A stretch of 64,000 nt of DNA from Lamellibrachia columna (taxonomy: Eukaryota > Annelida > Polychaeta > Sabellida > Siboglinidae). The notes below the pieces were generated by a model. It was given only the letters and a program-made list of their open reading frames with translations, was not told where the DNA came from and ran no database searches. Position 1 is the stretch's first letter, and each line of letters starts with the position of its first letter. Both the position numbers and the translations under genes were made by a program. The stretch spans positions 54,331,490 to 54,395,489 of the forward strand of contig OY759262.1 of assembly GCA_963662155.1 (NCBI GenBank), read 5' to 3'. This document shows positions 21,401 to 28,111 of the stretch, in pieces.

Positions 21401-22814
21401 AGCTGGGTGGGTGCAAGTGAAAAAAAAATGTCTTTTCAAACACTTCTGTTGATTTTACCCACAGGGAAGTCATTCAACGTAATTTCTTTGTAAGCCACGT
21501 TTCATAAGTTCTGTTTTGGGTTGTATTGTGTACGTACGTACGTACGTACGTACGTACGTACGTACGTACGTACGTATGTACATTTATATTATTCAAAATG
21601 TTTTGGCATATTGTCATGCATGTTTTGAAAGATATGTGGAACAAATTATAAATGTTTTCTAATCTATGGTAGTATTTTAAGCTACCTCATATTTATTAAA
21701 AAAATTATCATAATCATGTGTTAGTGGGTCATCTCACTGTTGCAATCATCTTTAAAATAAGAGCATTGTTTTTTTAAACTTGACTGTATAAAAAGAAATA
21801 CTTCATTTAATACAAATAGCTGGATTTGTTTAAAAAAGGAAGGTAGTAGGATTGTAGTATTTTATTATAAGTAATTGTGTAGATTGCTATGGCAACAAAA
21901 CATCTATATTTTGAAAATTATTTTCACTTGACATGATCCATGAACAAATATGTCTTCTTACTCTTATAAGTTGTATCTTTTTGTCAATGTCTTGTCAACT
22001 ATGTAGTTATGTTTTTAAATGTTTTTACATTCTTTCAAGAAGCAATGTCGTTATACTGCTTTATAAATGGCACCAGTCATTTGAATTTGACAACATGTTT
22101 GTTTTAAATCAATCTGGCATTGTCTGCATTGCTTTTTGAAAACTTAATGTGTTAATCTTTAGTGATCTGATTAATTTCTCCATAGATCTGTCTGTGTTGC
22201 TTTATGTCGTAAAACTATTGTTAATGCTGTAGGGGGCATCGTATCGTTGTTCTAATGGGCCACCTGCAATTATGGATAATTTTCAGAATACAAACACTGG
22301 TTTTCAACTCCTGCTCCAAAAAAGAATCGCATTTGTTGAAGTTAAAGCAGGCTTTATAAACGTGTGGTTAAGACATGAAAATAAAATTTCTTAATAGCAT
22401 ATTATTAAAAATAGTTTTGATATTATACAGTACTTTATAACCGTACAAAGTGCCTTATATTTGACTCCATGGCAGGCTTGACAAATGATGTAGTGAAGCT
22501 TGTTCTCTACATCGTTTGTTCGACTGGCATAGAGCCAAATAAACATTTTGTGATGTCACAAAAAATTACGTTTGTATTTTGAAAATAATTCATTGTTGTG
22601 GCAGCACCGGAGTGTCTCCTGAAAGACAACAATACTTGGCGACGTTAAAAATGTACAATGCGTTAACACGTCTCGTCGTGCATTTACACACTTGCAGGAC
22701 ACTACACAGTTCATTGAGCTCAACGAGTTACCAAGTCAAGCAAAGACGCTCTCCACGCTTCAGACTCCTGCCCTGACCATCTCCAGCGAAGCAACGACCC
22801 CGGCAAAAGTCTAG
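637..22814 (+). CDS. RGS22: RGS22-like protein, 3' part of the gene (14 firm exons plus terminal exon)
   Basis: This gene encodes a multi-RGS-domain protein. RGS domains bind active G-alpha subunits and usually speed GTP hydrolysis; RGS22 is a large, testis-enriched member. Exons seen: 637-714, 2426-2583, 3846-4005, 4256-4366, 4716-4923, 6452-6570, 7229-7384, 8324-8483, 8823-8954, 9748-9948, 12600-12791, 15564-15662, 16293-16473, 17062-17213 and a terminal exon near 22698-22814. Every junction keeps phase, giving about 700 residues before the tail. Order of parts: end of RGS domain A (exons 1-3), a charged linker (exons 4-6), RGS region B (exons 7-9), a spacer (exon 10), RGS domain C (exons 11-13) and a short tail. 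Introns hold only repeats. The 5' exons lie outside the window. RGS22 is assigned from the number and spacing of RGS regions, not from an alignment; another multi-RGS protein is possible. Confidence 0.85.
1049..2330. mobile_element. MITE-like family 2, copy with internal minisatellite
   Basis: Left part (GCTCCTCGATTGATTTGCCC ... TTTAATAAAAGAGTGCG) and right part (TTTAATGGTTTGTCCGATG ... GGAATTGAGGA) match the copies near 30205-30430, 43340-43720 and 55180-55640. The ends form a short inverted repeat (CTCCTCAATT / AATTGAGGA). Here a 19-bp array of about 690 bp separates the halves. No coding sequence. Confidence 0.5.
1246..1935. repeat. 19-bp minisatellite
   Basis: About 36 copies of TATGTCTGTGTCGTGTTTG. 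The unit is not a multiple of three, so long open frames appear in several frames on both strands; these are artefacts. Lies inside MITE family 2. Confidence 0.95.
2426..2583 (+). CDS. RGS22: RGS22-like exon 2: core of RGS domain A
   Basis: TTTGCAG acceptor and GTGGGC donor. The peptide includes [19 protein letters not shown], the conserved FW-(E/D)-D-V helix of RGS domains that follows the Phe-Leu motif of the previous exon. It ends one base into a Gly codon that exon 3 completes. The right end of a MITE-like repeat lies about 100 bp upstream. Confidence 0.88.
3280..3660. repeat. Dispersed-repeat-like intron sequence
   Basis: A 30-bp direct duplication (ACTTAACACTAACAGGGAGT...) leads into GAGTTCCACAGAATCGGTGCAGCAACTGAAAA, which looks like common dispersed repeats of aquatic animals. 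Unclassified. Confidence 0.3.
3846..4005 (+). CDS. RGS22: RGS22-like exon 3: end of RGS domain A
   Basis: TTTCCAG acceptor, GTAGGG donor. It encodes the last RGS helices, including [18 protein letters not shown]. The frame passes straight into a TAG that overlaps the donor itself (GA|GTAGGG), so unspliced reading stops at once. The donor and flanking intron bases are duplicated 76 bp downstream (see findings). Confidence 0.9.
4006..4150. repeat. Duplication of the RGS exon 3 donor region
   Basis: TTCATCGAGTAGGGCCCC at the exon 3 donor recurs as TTCATCAAGTAGGGCCCC 76 bp later, with partial copies between and after (GAGTATAGCCCCTCATAGCACTCACAAATATGATAT). Confidence 0.8.
4256..4366 (+). CDS. 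RGS22: RGS22-like exon 4: small linker exon
   Basis: A 111-bp exon (37 codons' worth) with GTTGCAG acceptor and GTTAGC donor, easy to miss because it is short and starts and ends mid-codon. It is open only in the frame required: it accepts the GA left by exon 3 and leaves AG for the G that starts exon 5. The peptide contains [19 protein letters not shown], an acidic then basic linker. Phase agreement on both sides and biased, non-repetitive composition support it. I recognise no domain in it. Confidence 0.7.
4716..4923 (+). CDS. RGS22: RGS22-like exon 5: basic helical linker
   Basis: TTCCTAG acceptor, GTGAGG donor. The peptide starts [18 protein letters not shown] and continues as a long, strongly basic helix rich in Arg, Lys, Glu and Met, probably coiled coil or an extended alpha helix. 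It ends in phase 0 with K-F-E. It links RGS domain A to the acidic stretch of the next exon. Confidence 0.88.
5095..5345 (+). pseudogene. Fossil LINE C-terminal fragment
   Basis: Frameshifted pieces read [29 protein letters not shown] and VAKDRVNWR, in the order of the R-R-x-x-W-x-G-H-x-L...G-R-P-K-T-T-W-R...A-x-D-R-x-x-W-R motif found at the end of many LINE ORF2 proteins. It lies in an RGS22-like intron. Confidence 0.55.
6452..6570 (+). CDS. RGS22: RGS22-like exon 6: acidic linker
   Basis: TTGTAG acceptor, GTGTGT donor. It encodes a Glu-rich segment with [17 protein letters not shown], followed by SVSKKR. Low complexity, probably disordered, directly before RGS region B. Begins in phase 0 and ends two bases into a Ser codon completed by exon 7. 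Confidence 0.85.
7009..7195. repeat. (TACA)n microsatellite
   Basis: Long run of CATACATA with a few GCATGCATACATGC variants, ending just before RGS exon 7. Confidence 0.95.
7229..7384 (+). CDS. RGS22: RGS22-like exon 7: start of RGS region B
   Basis: GTTGCAG acceptor, GTGAGA donor. The peptide [19 protein letters not shown] then [10 protein letters not shown] matches the opening helices of an RGS domain (Phe-x-x-Tyr-Ile, then an L-x-L-Y/F-x-D-I/V-E motif). The upstream intron ends in a TACA microsatellite. Confidence 0.9.
7665..8075. repeat. GA-rich low-complexity array
   Basis: Degenerate GAGAGGGAGAGAAGAGAGAGGGT units over about 400 bp. The apparent Ser/Leu/Pro-rich frame on the other strand is an artefact. 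Confidence 0.95.
8125..8312. repeat. CTGTAC/GTGCA tandem repeat
   Basis: 12-bp units (ACTGTACACTGT and ACTGTGCACTGT), self-complementary, ending a few bases before the RGS exon 8 acceptor. Confidence 0.92.
8324..8483 (+). CDS. RGS22: RGS22-like exon 8: middle of RGS region B
   Basis: TCTTGCAG acceptor immediately after a (ACTGTACTGT) repeat, GTGAGA donor. It encodes [18 protein letters not shown] and ends with [15 protein letters not shown], phase 0. These continue the RGS fold begun in exon 7. Confidence 0.9.
8823..8954 (+). CDS. RGS22: RGS22-like exon 9: end of RGS region B
   Basis: GTTGTCAG acceptor, GTAAGT donor, 44 codons in phase 0 at both ends. Includes the basic tail [14 protein letters not shown]. 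Follows the FFRNFME end of exon 8 directly. Confidence 0.88.
9748..9948 (+). CDS. RGS22: RGS22-like exon 10: spacer between RGS B and C
   Basis: CACATCAG acceptor and GTAAAC donor; 67 codons open in phase 0 between exons that also end and begin in phase 0. It starts [20 protein letters not shown] and continues with [19 protein letters not shown]. No domain recognised. Long open frame, splice sites and phase are the only support, so it is less certain than its neighbours. Confidence 0.68.
9949..10930 (+). other. RGS22-like intron, no feature recognised
   Basis: AT-rich intron following exon 10. I see no exon, RNA gene or repeat structure that I can support. Confidence 0.4.
10931..11116. repeat. 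59-bp tandem repeat, 3 copies
   Basis: Unit GAACTTCCTTCTTGTGTCAT... identical at 10931, 10990 and 11049, with a partial fourth copy. Confidence 0.95.
11418..11621. repeat. 29-bp tandem repeat, 7 copies
   Basis: Unit TTAGGTCTTATAGATAGCTTAAGCCAATA, essentially identical in each copy. Confidence 0.95.
12318..12462. repeat. (TA)n microsatellite
   Basis: Long AT alternation with small interruptions; can form a cruciform. About 140 bp before RGS exon 11. Confidence 0.93.
12600..12791 (+). CDS. RGS22: RGS22-like exon 11: start of RGS domain C
   Basis: TCACCAG acceptor, GTCAGT donor, phase 0 both ends. Encodes [19 protein letters not shown] and [14 protein letters not shown], a clear RGS pattern (Phe-Tyr-Lys-Tyr-Leu; D-L-x-Y/F-x-x-E-V-x-x-F-K). 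A long TA microsatellite lies about 130 bp upstream. Confidence 0.9.
12966..14356. repeat. 31-bp minisatellite, about 44 copies
   Basis: Unit CACTATTCCCTCCAGTATCATCTTTCCCTGC with T/C variants. Because 31 is not a multiple of three, all three plus-strand frames are open for hundreds of codons; none is a gene. It lies in the intron between RGS exons 11 and 12 and is pyrimidine-rich with many CCTCCAG acceptor-like motifs. Confidence 0.95.
14615..15234. mobile_element. MITE family 1, long copy (620 bp)
   Basis: Terminal inverted repeats of about 26 bp: TACCGTATTCGTCCTATTAA at the left and the inverse of TACCGTATTAGTCCTATTAA at the right. It lies in an RGS22-like intron. Same ends as the 29743-29973 element. 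No transposase. Confidence 0.68.
15564..15662 (+). CDS. RGS22: RGS22-like exon 12: RGS domain C, middle
   Basis: GCTGTAG acceptor, GTAGGT donor, 33 codons. Encodes [12 protein letters not shown] followed by TPPPTLQ, the loop between RGS helices, phase 0 at both ends. Fits exactly between exons 11 and 13. Confidence 0.9.
16293..16473 (+). CDS. RGS22: RGS22-like exon 13: end of RGS domain C
   Basis: A poly-C tract and TTCTTAG acceptor; the donor is GTAATA after ATCCCAT. Encodes [18 protein letters not shown] and [20 protein letters not shown], typical of the last RGS helices. It ends one base into a codon, which the TG of exon 14 completes as Leu. Confidence 0.9.
16540..16930. mobile_element. 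Foldback element, family 3, degraded copy
   Basis: Shares interior blocks (GATATAGCCATGCTGTTTGT, GTTAACATGTAGGCCCC, AATCTCCTACTTTTTAGAAC) with the 54163 and 61889 copies. Both ends are eroded. Lies in the intron between RGS exons 13 and 14. Confidence 0.42.
17062..17213 (+). CDS. RGS22: RGS22-like exon 14: C-terminal tail
   Basis: TTTCAG acceptor, GTATGT donor. Encodes [19 protein letters not shown] and [18 protein letters not shown], ending W-R in phase 0. Composition suggests a flexible tail after RGS domain C. Confidence 0.82.
17214..18910 (+). other. RGS22-like intron with an 83-bp duplication
   Basis: TTTTCTATAAATATTAACATTA and its context at 18475 recur near 18550. Otherwise AT-rich with no recognised feature. 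Confidence 0.5.
18917..19044. repeat. Tandem duplication, about 66 bp x 2
   Basis: GTTTGTTTCTGCGTCAGTGTTCTGCCGCTGC... and GTTTGTTTCTGTGTCAGTGTTGTGCTGCTGC... follow each other. The hydrophobic frame across it looks fortuitous. Confidence 0.75.
19521..20000. repeat. 60-bp satellite, 8 near-identical copies, derived from LINE coding sequence
   Basis: Exactly eight 60-bp units. On the minus strand each reads [18 protein letters not shown] then a stop, matching the (R/Q)-C-x-x-D-V-R-K-Y-S-F motif that follows R-G-H in CR1/L2 RT proteins; the flanking LINE remnant (20000-20230, minus) runs straight into it. The 164-codon plus-strand frame is a by-product of the 60-bp period. Confidence 0.85.
20000..20230 (-). 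pseudogene. CR1/L2-type LINE reverse-transcriptase remnant
   Basis: On the minus strand it reads [20 protein letters not shown] then [10 protein letters not shown] and [19 protein letters not shown], the well-known [13 protein letters not shown] and R-R-L-R-G-D motifs near the end of CR1/L2-like RT proteins. Stops interrupt it. The 60-bp satellite (19521-20000) continues its coding sequence. Confidence 0.75.
21085..21290. repeat. Degenerate GTGACCCTGTTGTTAC repeats
   Basis: Imperfect units of about 30 bp (AGGTCATGACCTTGTTGTTA, GGTTGTGACCCTGTTGTTAC and variants) end just before the possible exon at 21314. Confidence 0.7.
21314..21372 (+). CDS. RGS22: Possible RGS22-like alternative exon
   Basis: Good splice sites (GTTTCAG and GTAAGT) frame 59 bp that are open only in phase 0, the phase left by exon 14. 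The peptide is [19 protein letters not shown]. Because 59 is not a multiple of three, including it changes the frame of the terminal exon. It may be alternative or absent. Confidence 0.42.
21530..21577. repeat. (ACGT)n microsatellite
   Basis: About 11 uninterrupted, self-complementary ACGT units. Confidence 0.95.
22459..22540 (+). other. 82-nt imperfect hairpin in RGS22-like intron
   Basis: Arms ATTTGACTCCATGGCAGG... and ...CTGGCATAGAGCCAAAT pair along about 34 positions with a few mismatches and wobbles; the loop is near TGAAGCTTGTTCT, between GATGTAG and CTACATC. Size and shape resemble a pre-miRNA; no known miRNA seed recognised. Confidence 0.45.
22698..22814 (+). CDS. RGS22: RGS22-like terminal exon (two possible frames)
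   Basis: CTTGCAG acceptor. Spliced directly to exon 14 (phase 0), it reads [19 protein letters not shown] and on to a TAG at 22812-22814 (38 codons). If the 59-bp exon is included, the frame shifts and ends at TGA 22774-22776 with a basic tail ending RFRLLP. A GATCACACAG tandem repeat begins right after the TAG. I see no clear poly(A) signal close by. Confidence 0.6.
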   Translation, partial: DTTQFIELNELPSQAKTLSTLQTPALTISSEATTPAKV

Positions 22815-22873
22815 GATCATACAGATCACACAGGATCACACAGGATCACACAGATCACACAGGATCACACAGA
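22815..22873. repeat. GATCACACAG tandem repeat after the RGS22-like stop
   Basis: About six 9-10-bp units begin immediately after the TAG at 22812-22814, so the repeat is at the start of the presumed 3' UTR. Confidence 0.85.
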
Positions 22874-24500
22874 CGACTCCTTCTTTGGGAAGGAGGTCTT
22901 CTTTTCTGCCAATTTTGTAACATCTCCTGCTTCTACTTCCTTTTCAAATAATGCCTTTTTTAAACAATTCCTCATTTTCTATAGAAAGTGGCTACAAAAT
23001 GCTTAACATGATCCCCTTGAAACCGGCATTAAAAAATTTTATTGTGGGAGGGCAGATACCCCCCTTCACGCACCCTCCTTACTTTATTTCATCCTTACTT
23101 TATTTCATTTCCAGCAGGACAATCTCCGTCTTCCTACTTGTTTAACAATGCGCCTCATGGATCATTCCGCATATATTAGGGGTTATTTTCTCAATATTGT
23201 GTATATATCTGTGTAGGCAGCACCAGCTGGCCCAATACGTGTTCCAACTGTGTAAACTGATGACAAAGGCTGGTACAAACAAACTCCATTTTGCTGTTGT
23301 TATTTAGGATTCTTGCTGGTGCTGCATTTAATCTTAGGTGACATGTAATGTTGGTAAGTTGTACAAAAGTTTTTAAGTTGTACAATTTCTTCTATTTGTG
23401 CTGTTTAGAAAGCAGTATTATTTTGTGTCTGCTTTAACAGGAAGCAGTTAACAGGAAGCAGTTACAATCCTACCTTCATTTCAGAGAACAGATATATCAG
23501 ATTGCATCATAAATAATCAGTAAATAATAGATGCAAAAAAAAATTTTTCAACATGACATCAAAAGTGCCAACTTTGACAATCACGGAAGGTAAAGATTGA
23601 TAGAGGGACAGAATGTAGTACCATGCAGCCAATGATATTTCAATTGGCCTTTTTGATTCCAAGATTTTCTGTACTTGTGTCTGTCGAAATCCAAAAGAAG
23701 GCTGCAGCAGAAGATTGTGTGGCCATTGAGAGATTTAATAAAATTTATTTTTAAGGGGCTCTGCAAACATAAACAATTCCAATAATAAAATAGAATATCT
23801 TTGACCCCAACCCCCTCTTCAAAAACAACAAATTGGATGCACTGAATGGAAATCGGATTAGTAAAAAATTTCAACCAGAAAAAAAAATTTAAATATACTT
23901 TCCCATTTTTTCTGTGATGGTCCAAGTGGACCCCAGACCCACCCACCCGCATCCAGTTTTTTTCTGCGATGATCCAAACGGACCCTAGACCCACCCACCT
24001 ACATAAAAAATTTTGGGATTATTGAATTGTTTATATTTACAAAACTCCTAAATCTGTGTGCATATTAATGTGCACAGGAAAGTGCCAGTTACGTGAATAG
24101 CCACAAAGTTACAGGTTGCCAAATATGTATAAATATTTATATGAACAGCATTTCTCTGATGAGAGTCGAACTAGGACATAGCCAGTTTTAAGCAAAATTG
24201 TATTTTTTTCTTTTATTTGTTTGCTGTGCTTATGTGTATTTTAATAAGGTATACATTTATAATAAATACATCTCTTGTGTGCAGAGCACATTTCCTATCT
24301 GCACAAGTGCCAATTTATATATATATATATATATATATCAATATACAGTTTTGTAATCTGTGTGCCAAGTAATTAGTTAAAATATCATTATTTGAAGTTG
24401 TGATATTGCTACGTTAGTAAAACATCTACCTATGTCAGCAGATGTTGATATATTGAGTGTGTGTGCCAAATATTTATCTGTAAATTTTATAATGTTTTTG
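22874..24500. other. Intergenic/3'-UTR region, no gene recognised
   Basis: AT-rich sequence between the convergent genes. It contains GGTCCAAGTGGACCCCAGACCCACCC duplicated near 23920 and 23970 and a short TA run near 24318. No convincing ORF. Confidence 0.5.
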
Positions 24501-24636
24501 CAATGTTTTACCACAACATATTGTTAGTGTCTACAATGTTTTACCACAACATATTGTTAGTGTCTACAATATTTTACCAAAACATATTGTTAGTGTCTAC
24601 AATGTTTTACCACAACATATTGTTAGTGTCTACAAT
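24501..24636. repeat. 33-bp tandem repeat, 4 copies
   Basis: Unit CAATGTTTTACCACAACATATTGTTAGTGTCTA with single-base variants. Confidence 0.93.
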
Positions 24637-24903
24637 ATTCATTCTGATGATCAATATTTTGGATGTTCGTGTATTGTGTAAACTGTTGTTGGATGCCAGG
24701 TGAAACCAGCTGAATTGTAAATATCTTAAATGGTTAACACTTGTTGTAGATTCATAAGTTATTAAGTTTATCCTTTAAGAAGCATATTTACATTATTAAA
24801 ATTGTTTTAGTAAGTGTATTTATGTTGTGGTGTTTCTTTCTCACACAAAAGACACCATTCGTTACTCGTGCTATAAATGAAACGCTGCAAAGCCACACGA
24901 AAG

Positions 24904-25207
24904 GATACCATGGTATGTGATACCATGGTATGGGATACCATGGTATGTGATACCATGGTATGTGATACCATGGTATGTGATACCATGGTATGTGATACCA
25001 TGGTATGGGATACCATGGTATGGGATACCATGGTATGTGATCCATGGTATGTGATACCATGGTATGTGATACCATGGTATGTGATACCATGGTATGTGAT
25101 ACCATGGTATGTGATCCATGGTATGTGATCCATGGTATGGGACACCATGGGATGTGATTCCATGGTATGTGATACCATGGTATGTGATACCATGGTATGT
25201 GATATAA
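24904..25207. repeat. 15-bp palindromic satellite, about 20 copies
   Basis: Each unit holds the 12-bp palindrome ATACCATGGTAT plus GTG or GGG. Several units lack one base pair of the palindrome (GATCCATGG). Frames open on both strands are artefacts. Confidence 0.95.
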
Positions 25208-26504
25208 TGAAAGGTGAAATTGGACATAGTTATAATATTTTATTATTAAAACCCAAATTTGGCACCGAGACTTGTCATGCATTGTGCATTTCGCACACAC
25301 TGACAACGTGTTCAGTTTTAATATAAGCCACACACAAGGAGCAAGTTACATAGATAACACGAAATTAAGATTAAAAAAATTTTTGTTTATATACAATTGG
25401 CAACTTTGCATTTTTACCCATTCAACGAAGCACAATGCATCAAAAGAAGGGACATAAATAATATGAAATAAGGTTTTTCGGCAAACATTTTGTATACCAT
25501 GGTATTTATAACTTCATCTTTCAGCAATACATGAAACACTGACGCAAAATGTGTTATTACACTAATGAACCTATGAACTACAATTGTGTACCTGGAAGGT
25601 TTCTTTAAAGTAAACATTACCAAAGATTAATAAGTATTAGCTCTGTAAACACTTTTGTCGATGGAAGACACCTCTTGTGGGTTAAAATTTAATAAACATG
25701 CAGAAAACGGTTTGGCACTCACAACCCCGTTATTTGGCACTCGATTCCATTCCTAATACTGGTACACAATCTCGCACTAGCAAATGTAAATAAATATTAA
25801 ATTAAATAAATAAACGTGCAAAGGATTTGATATGAATATGAAAAGTACAATATACACTGCAAGTTGAACTCTGCTGAAATTAATAACATTCACACAGACA
25901 AGATACGGCCATCCAATATCGGTTACAGATATACAGTTGTACCTGGTTTTGCTTAAGCAACATCACCCAGAAACTGTGATTGTAAAATAGTTGCACTAAT
26001 CTAAATAAATATAAAAACAGGCAAAAGTGTTGTATATCTTCAATCAACAATATGGGTTTACTTTACTTTATAAGCAAATACGACCGATTCCTGTTCTAGA
26101 TTTTGTACAATCTTGCTTTCTCACCAAGTACATGTATTTCCTAGTTTGCTTTCACGTGAATGTATCGCCTGAATATACCACTGTAAACAGACAACTTCTG
26201 AGCATATCGCAGACAACAATCAATACTAACACATGAATGTAATCACTATAATATTACATGGAATAGCAATGTAAAAATGTATCACAGAAATTAGCTGAAT
26301 ATAAATTAAGTCGCAGTAAACGGGCTGTTTAAGGATGCAAGCGTAGATGATCGGTACTCTGAGTCGGAAACTGTCACAATGTTACAGACATTCACGCAAA
26401 TAAAATGATTCATTCTGAAGTTACCAAAGGCACTTCAAACATTAGACAATGTTGTGAAAACTTTGATTTAATCCACGTGACATAATTTGGCACAAATATC
26501 TGAC
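25208..26504. other. Intergenic region upstream of the dynein 3' end
   Basis: AT-rich, with one isolated ATACCATGGTAT palindrome near 25496 that matches the satellite. No gene seen. Confidence 0.45.
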
Positions 26505-26770
26505 GGCCAATAAGAACGTGTGTAACACTTATTTTTCACAGGCAATAAGAACATGTCTATCAATCATCATTCACAGCCAATACAAATGTGTGTAACACTT
26601 GTCCATTGATATTGTGTGTCTAACAGCCAATAGAATATGTATAACACATACTTCACGGCCAATAAGAATATGTGTAACACTGGTCTTTAACAGCCAATAA
26701 GAATGTATGTAACACATCGTTCACAGCCAATACGAATATGTGTAACACTTGTCCATTGGAATTGTGTGTC
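26505..26770. repeat. Degenerate CAGCCAATAAGAATATGTGTAACAC repeat in dynein 3' UTR
   Basis: About seven imperfect copies, 30-50 bp apart, reaching the dynein stop codon. Confidence 0.8.
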
Positions 26771-26772
26771 CA

Positions 26773-27018
26773 CTAGTTGTCCAGCTGACAGAGCAGAGCC
26801 ACTCCACGCATCACCCAGAACTCGGGCACGTGGTCACTTGGTAGACTGACCGTTGTAATGAAATTGGTCGACATGCCAGTGGACGACAGCGTGCCAGCGC
26901 GACTGGACGTGCGATAGAGTGGACACTCGTACGTGCGTTTGTCCTCGTCCATGTTCTCTGTGCTCTTAAACATTGCAAGGGGCGACTCGAAGTTGGTCGA
27001 CGTCGTACGACTAAGATC
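26773..27018 (-). CDS. Dynein heavy chain terminal exon with stop
   Basis: TTTCCAG acceptor; TAG stop at 26775-26773. Encodes YECPLYRTSSRAGTLSSTG, STNFITTVSLPSDHVPEFW and the end RGVALLCQLDN, matching dynein heavy chain C-termini (Y-x-C-P-x-Y-x-T, R-G-V-A-L-L-C-Q-L). The 3' UTR starts in a degenerate repeat. Confidence 0.97.
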   Translation of the reverse strand, partial: DLSRTTSTNFESPLAMFKSTENMDEDKRTYECPLYRTSSRAGTLSSTGMSTNFITTVSLPSDHVPEFWVMRGVALLCQLDN

Positions 27019-28005
27019 CTGGAAACAACACCAGTCAAAATGTATACAAGTTTGTCAAAGATCGACATAATTCAAAATTCATGTTGTTCAATCCAAGGTC
27101 ATCCCGATGATGGAAGTCTGATTTGAGCTCCTGTTCCCTGTATAATTGCTATTTATAAAAGAAAGTAGTATGTTACTCCGTCTCTCTACATGTTCCCTTG
27201 TATCTCCGTCAGTTTCGCATTTATGGGGCTGAAATTTGTTAGGCGTGCCTGGGAGGCCATTGGTGATGGTTTCTACATTTGTACAAAAATATTCCAAATT
27301 CCCAGGGGTTGAGATATTACATATGTGTTTGACGTAATTACGTAACTTAGAACAATAGTACAATTGTTATCAACGTTATGCATGTTTTCTACGATTGCTA
27401 CATGTTATGTGATCTAAGTCAAATGTCCACATACAAACTTCTTGAAACCGGCAGATATACATGATTTTTTGGGCATGAAGTTTTCATTGCCGTACCAAAA
27501 TTTTACTGGGTAGAGTACGAAGTCATACGCTCTCACAGTGGTTGCCATTTTTTTGCCGTGCAATTCCGGGTAACTCGGCTAGTTGTCAATATTTCATCCC
27601 ATCAACTTCCATGCTACTTGATTAGGCCCCCGCATGACGTAACTTGACATAAACCCTGAGTGGGCCTTTTGTCCATTTTAAAAAAAGTGTTAAACAAACA
27701 AAACCATTGCTTCACTTACAGCGTTTGGAATGAAGTGGACTTGTGGAAGCTGCGAAAACCTGTGCCCAGGGAGGGCGTCCGACAACGCCCTTGCTCCCAC
27801 GTCCCACCTAGCACCATCTATGTACAAGCCAAACACCAACACCCCATTGATGGGGGGTGCAGATCCCTGCAACGACAGAGAACCATAATAAATAATAAGT
27901 ACATTTACATAGCGTTGTAAATGTCGACAAAGTCCATTCGGAAACACTTCAGATATGTGTTAAAATTAATTAGTTTAGTAAATGATATAAATTAGCTAAA
28001 ACATG

Positions 28006-28051
<46 letters not shown>

Positions 28052-28072
28052 AATATTATATGCTTTAGTATA

Positions 28073-28111
<39 letters not shown>

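Noticed and set aside
22579..22776. Independent 65-codon gene
   Set aside because: Overlaps the terminal RGS exon; the part before 22698 is intron.
24788..25333. His/Tyr/Trp-rich ORFs
   Set aside because: From the 15-bp palindromic satellite.
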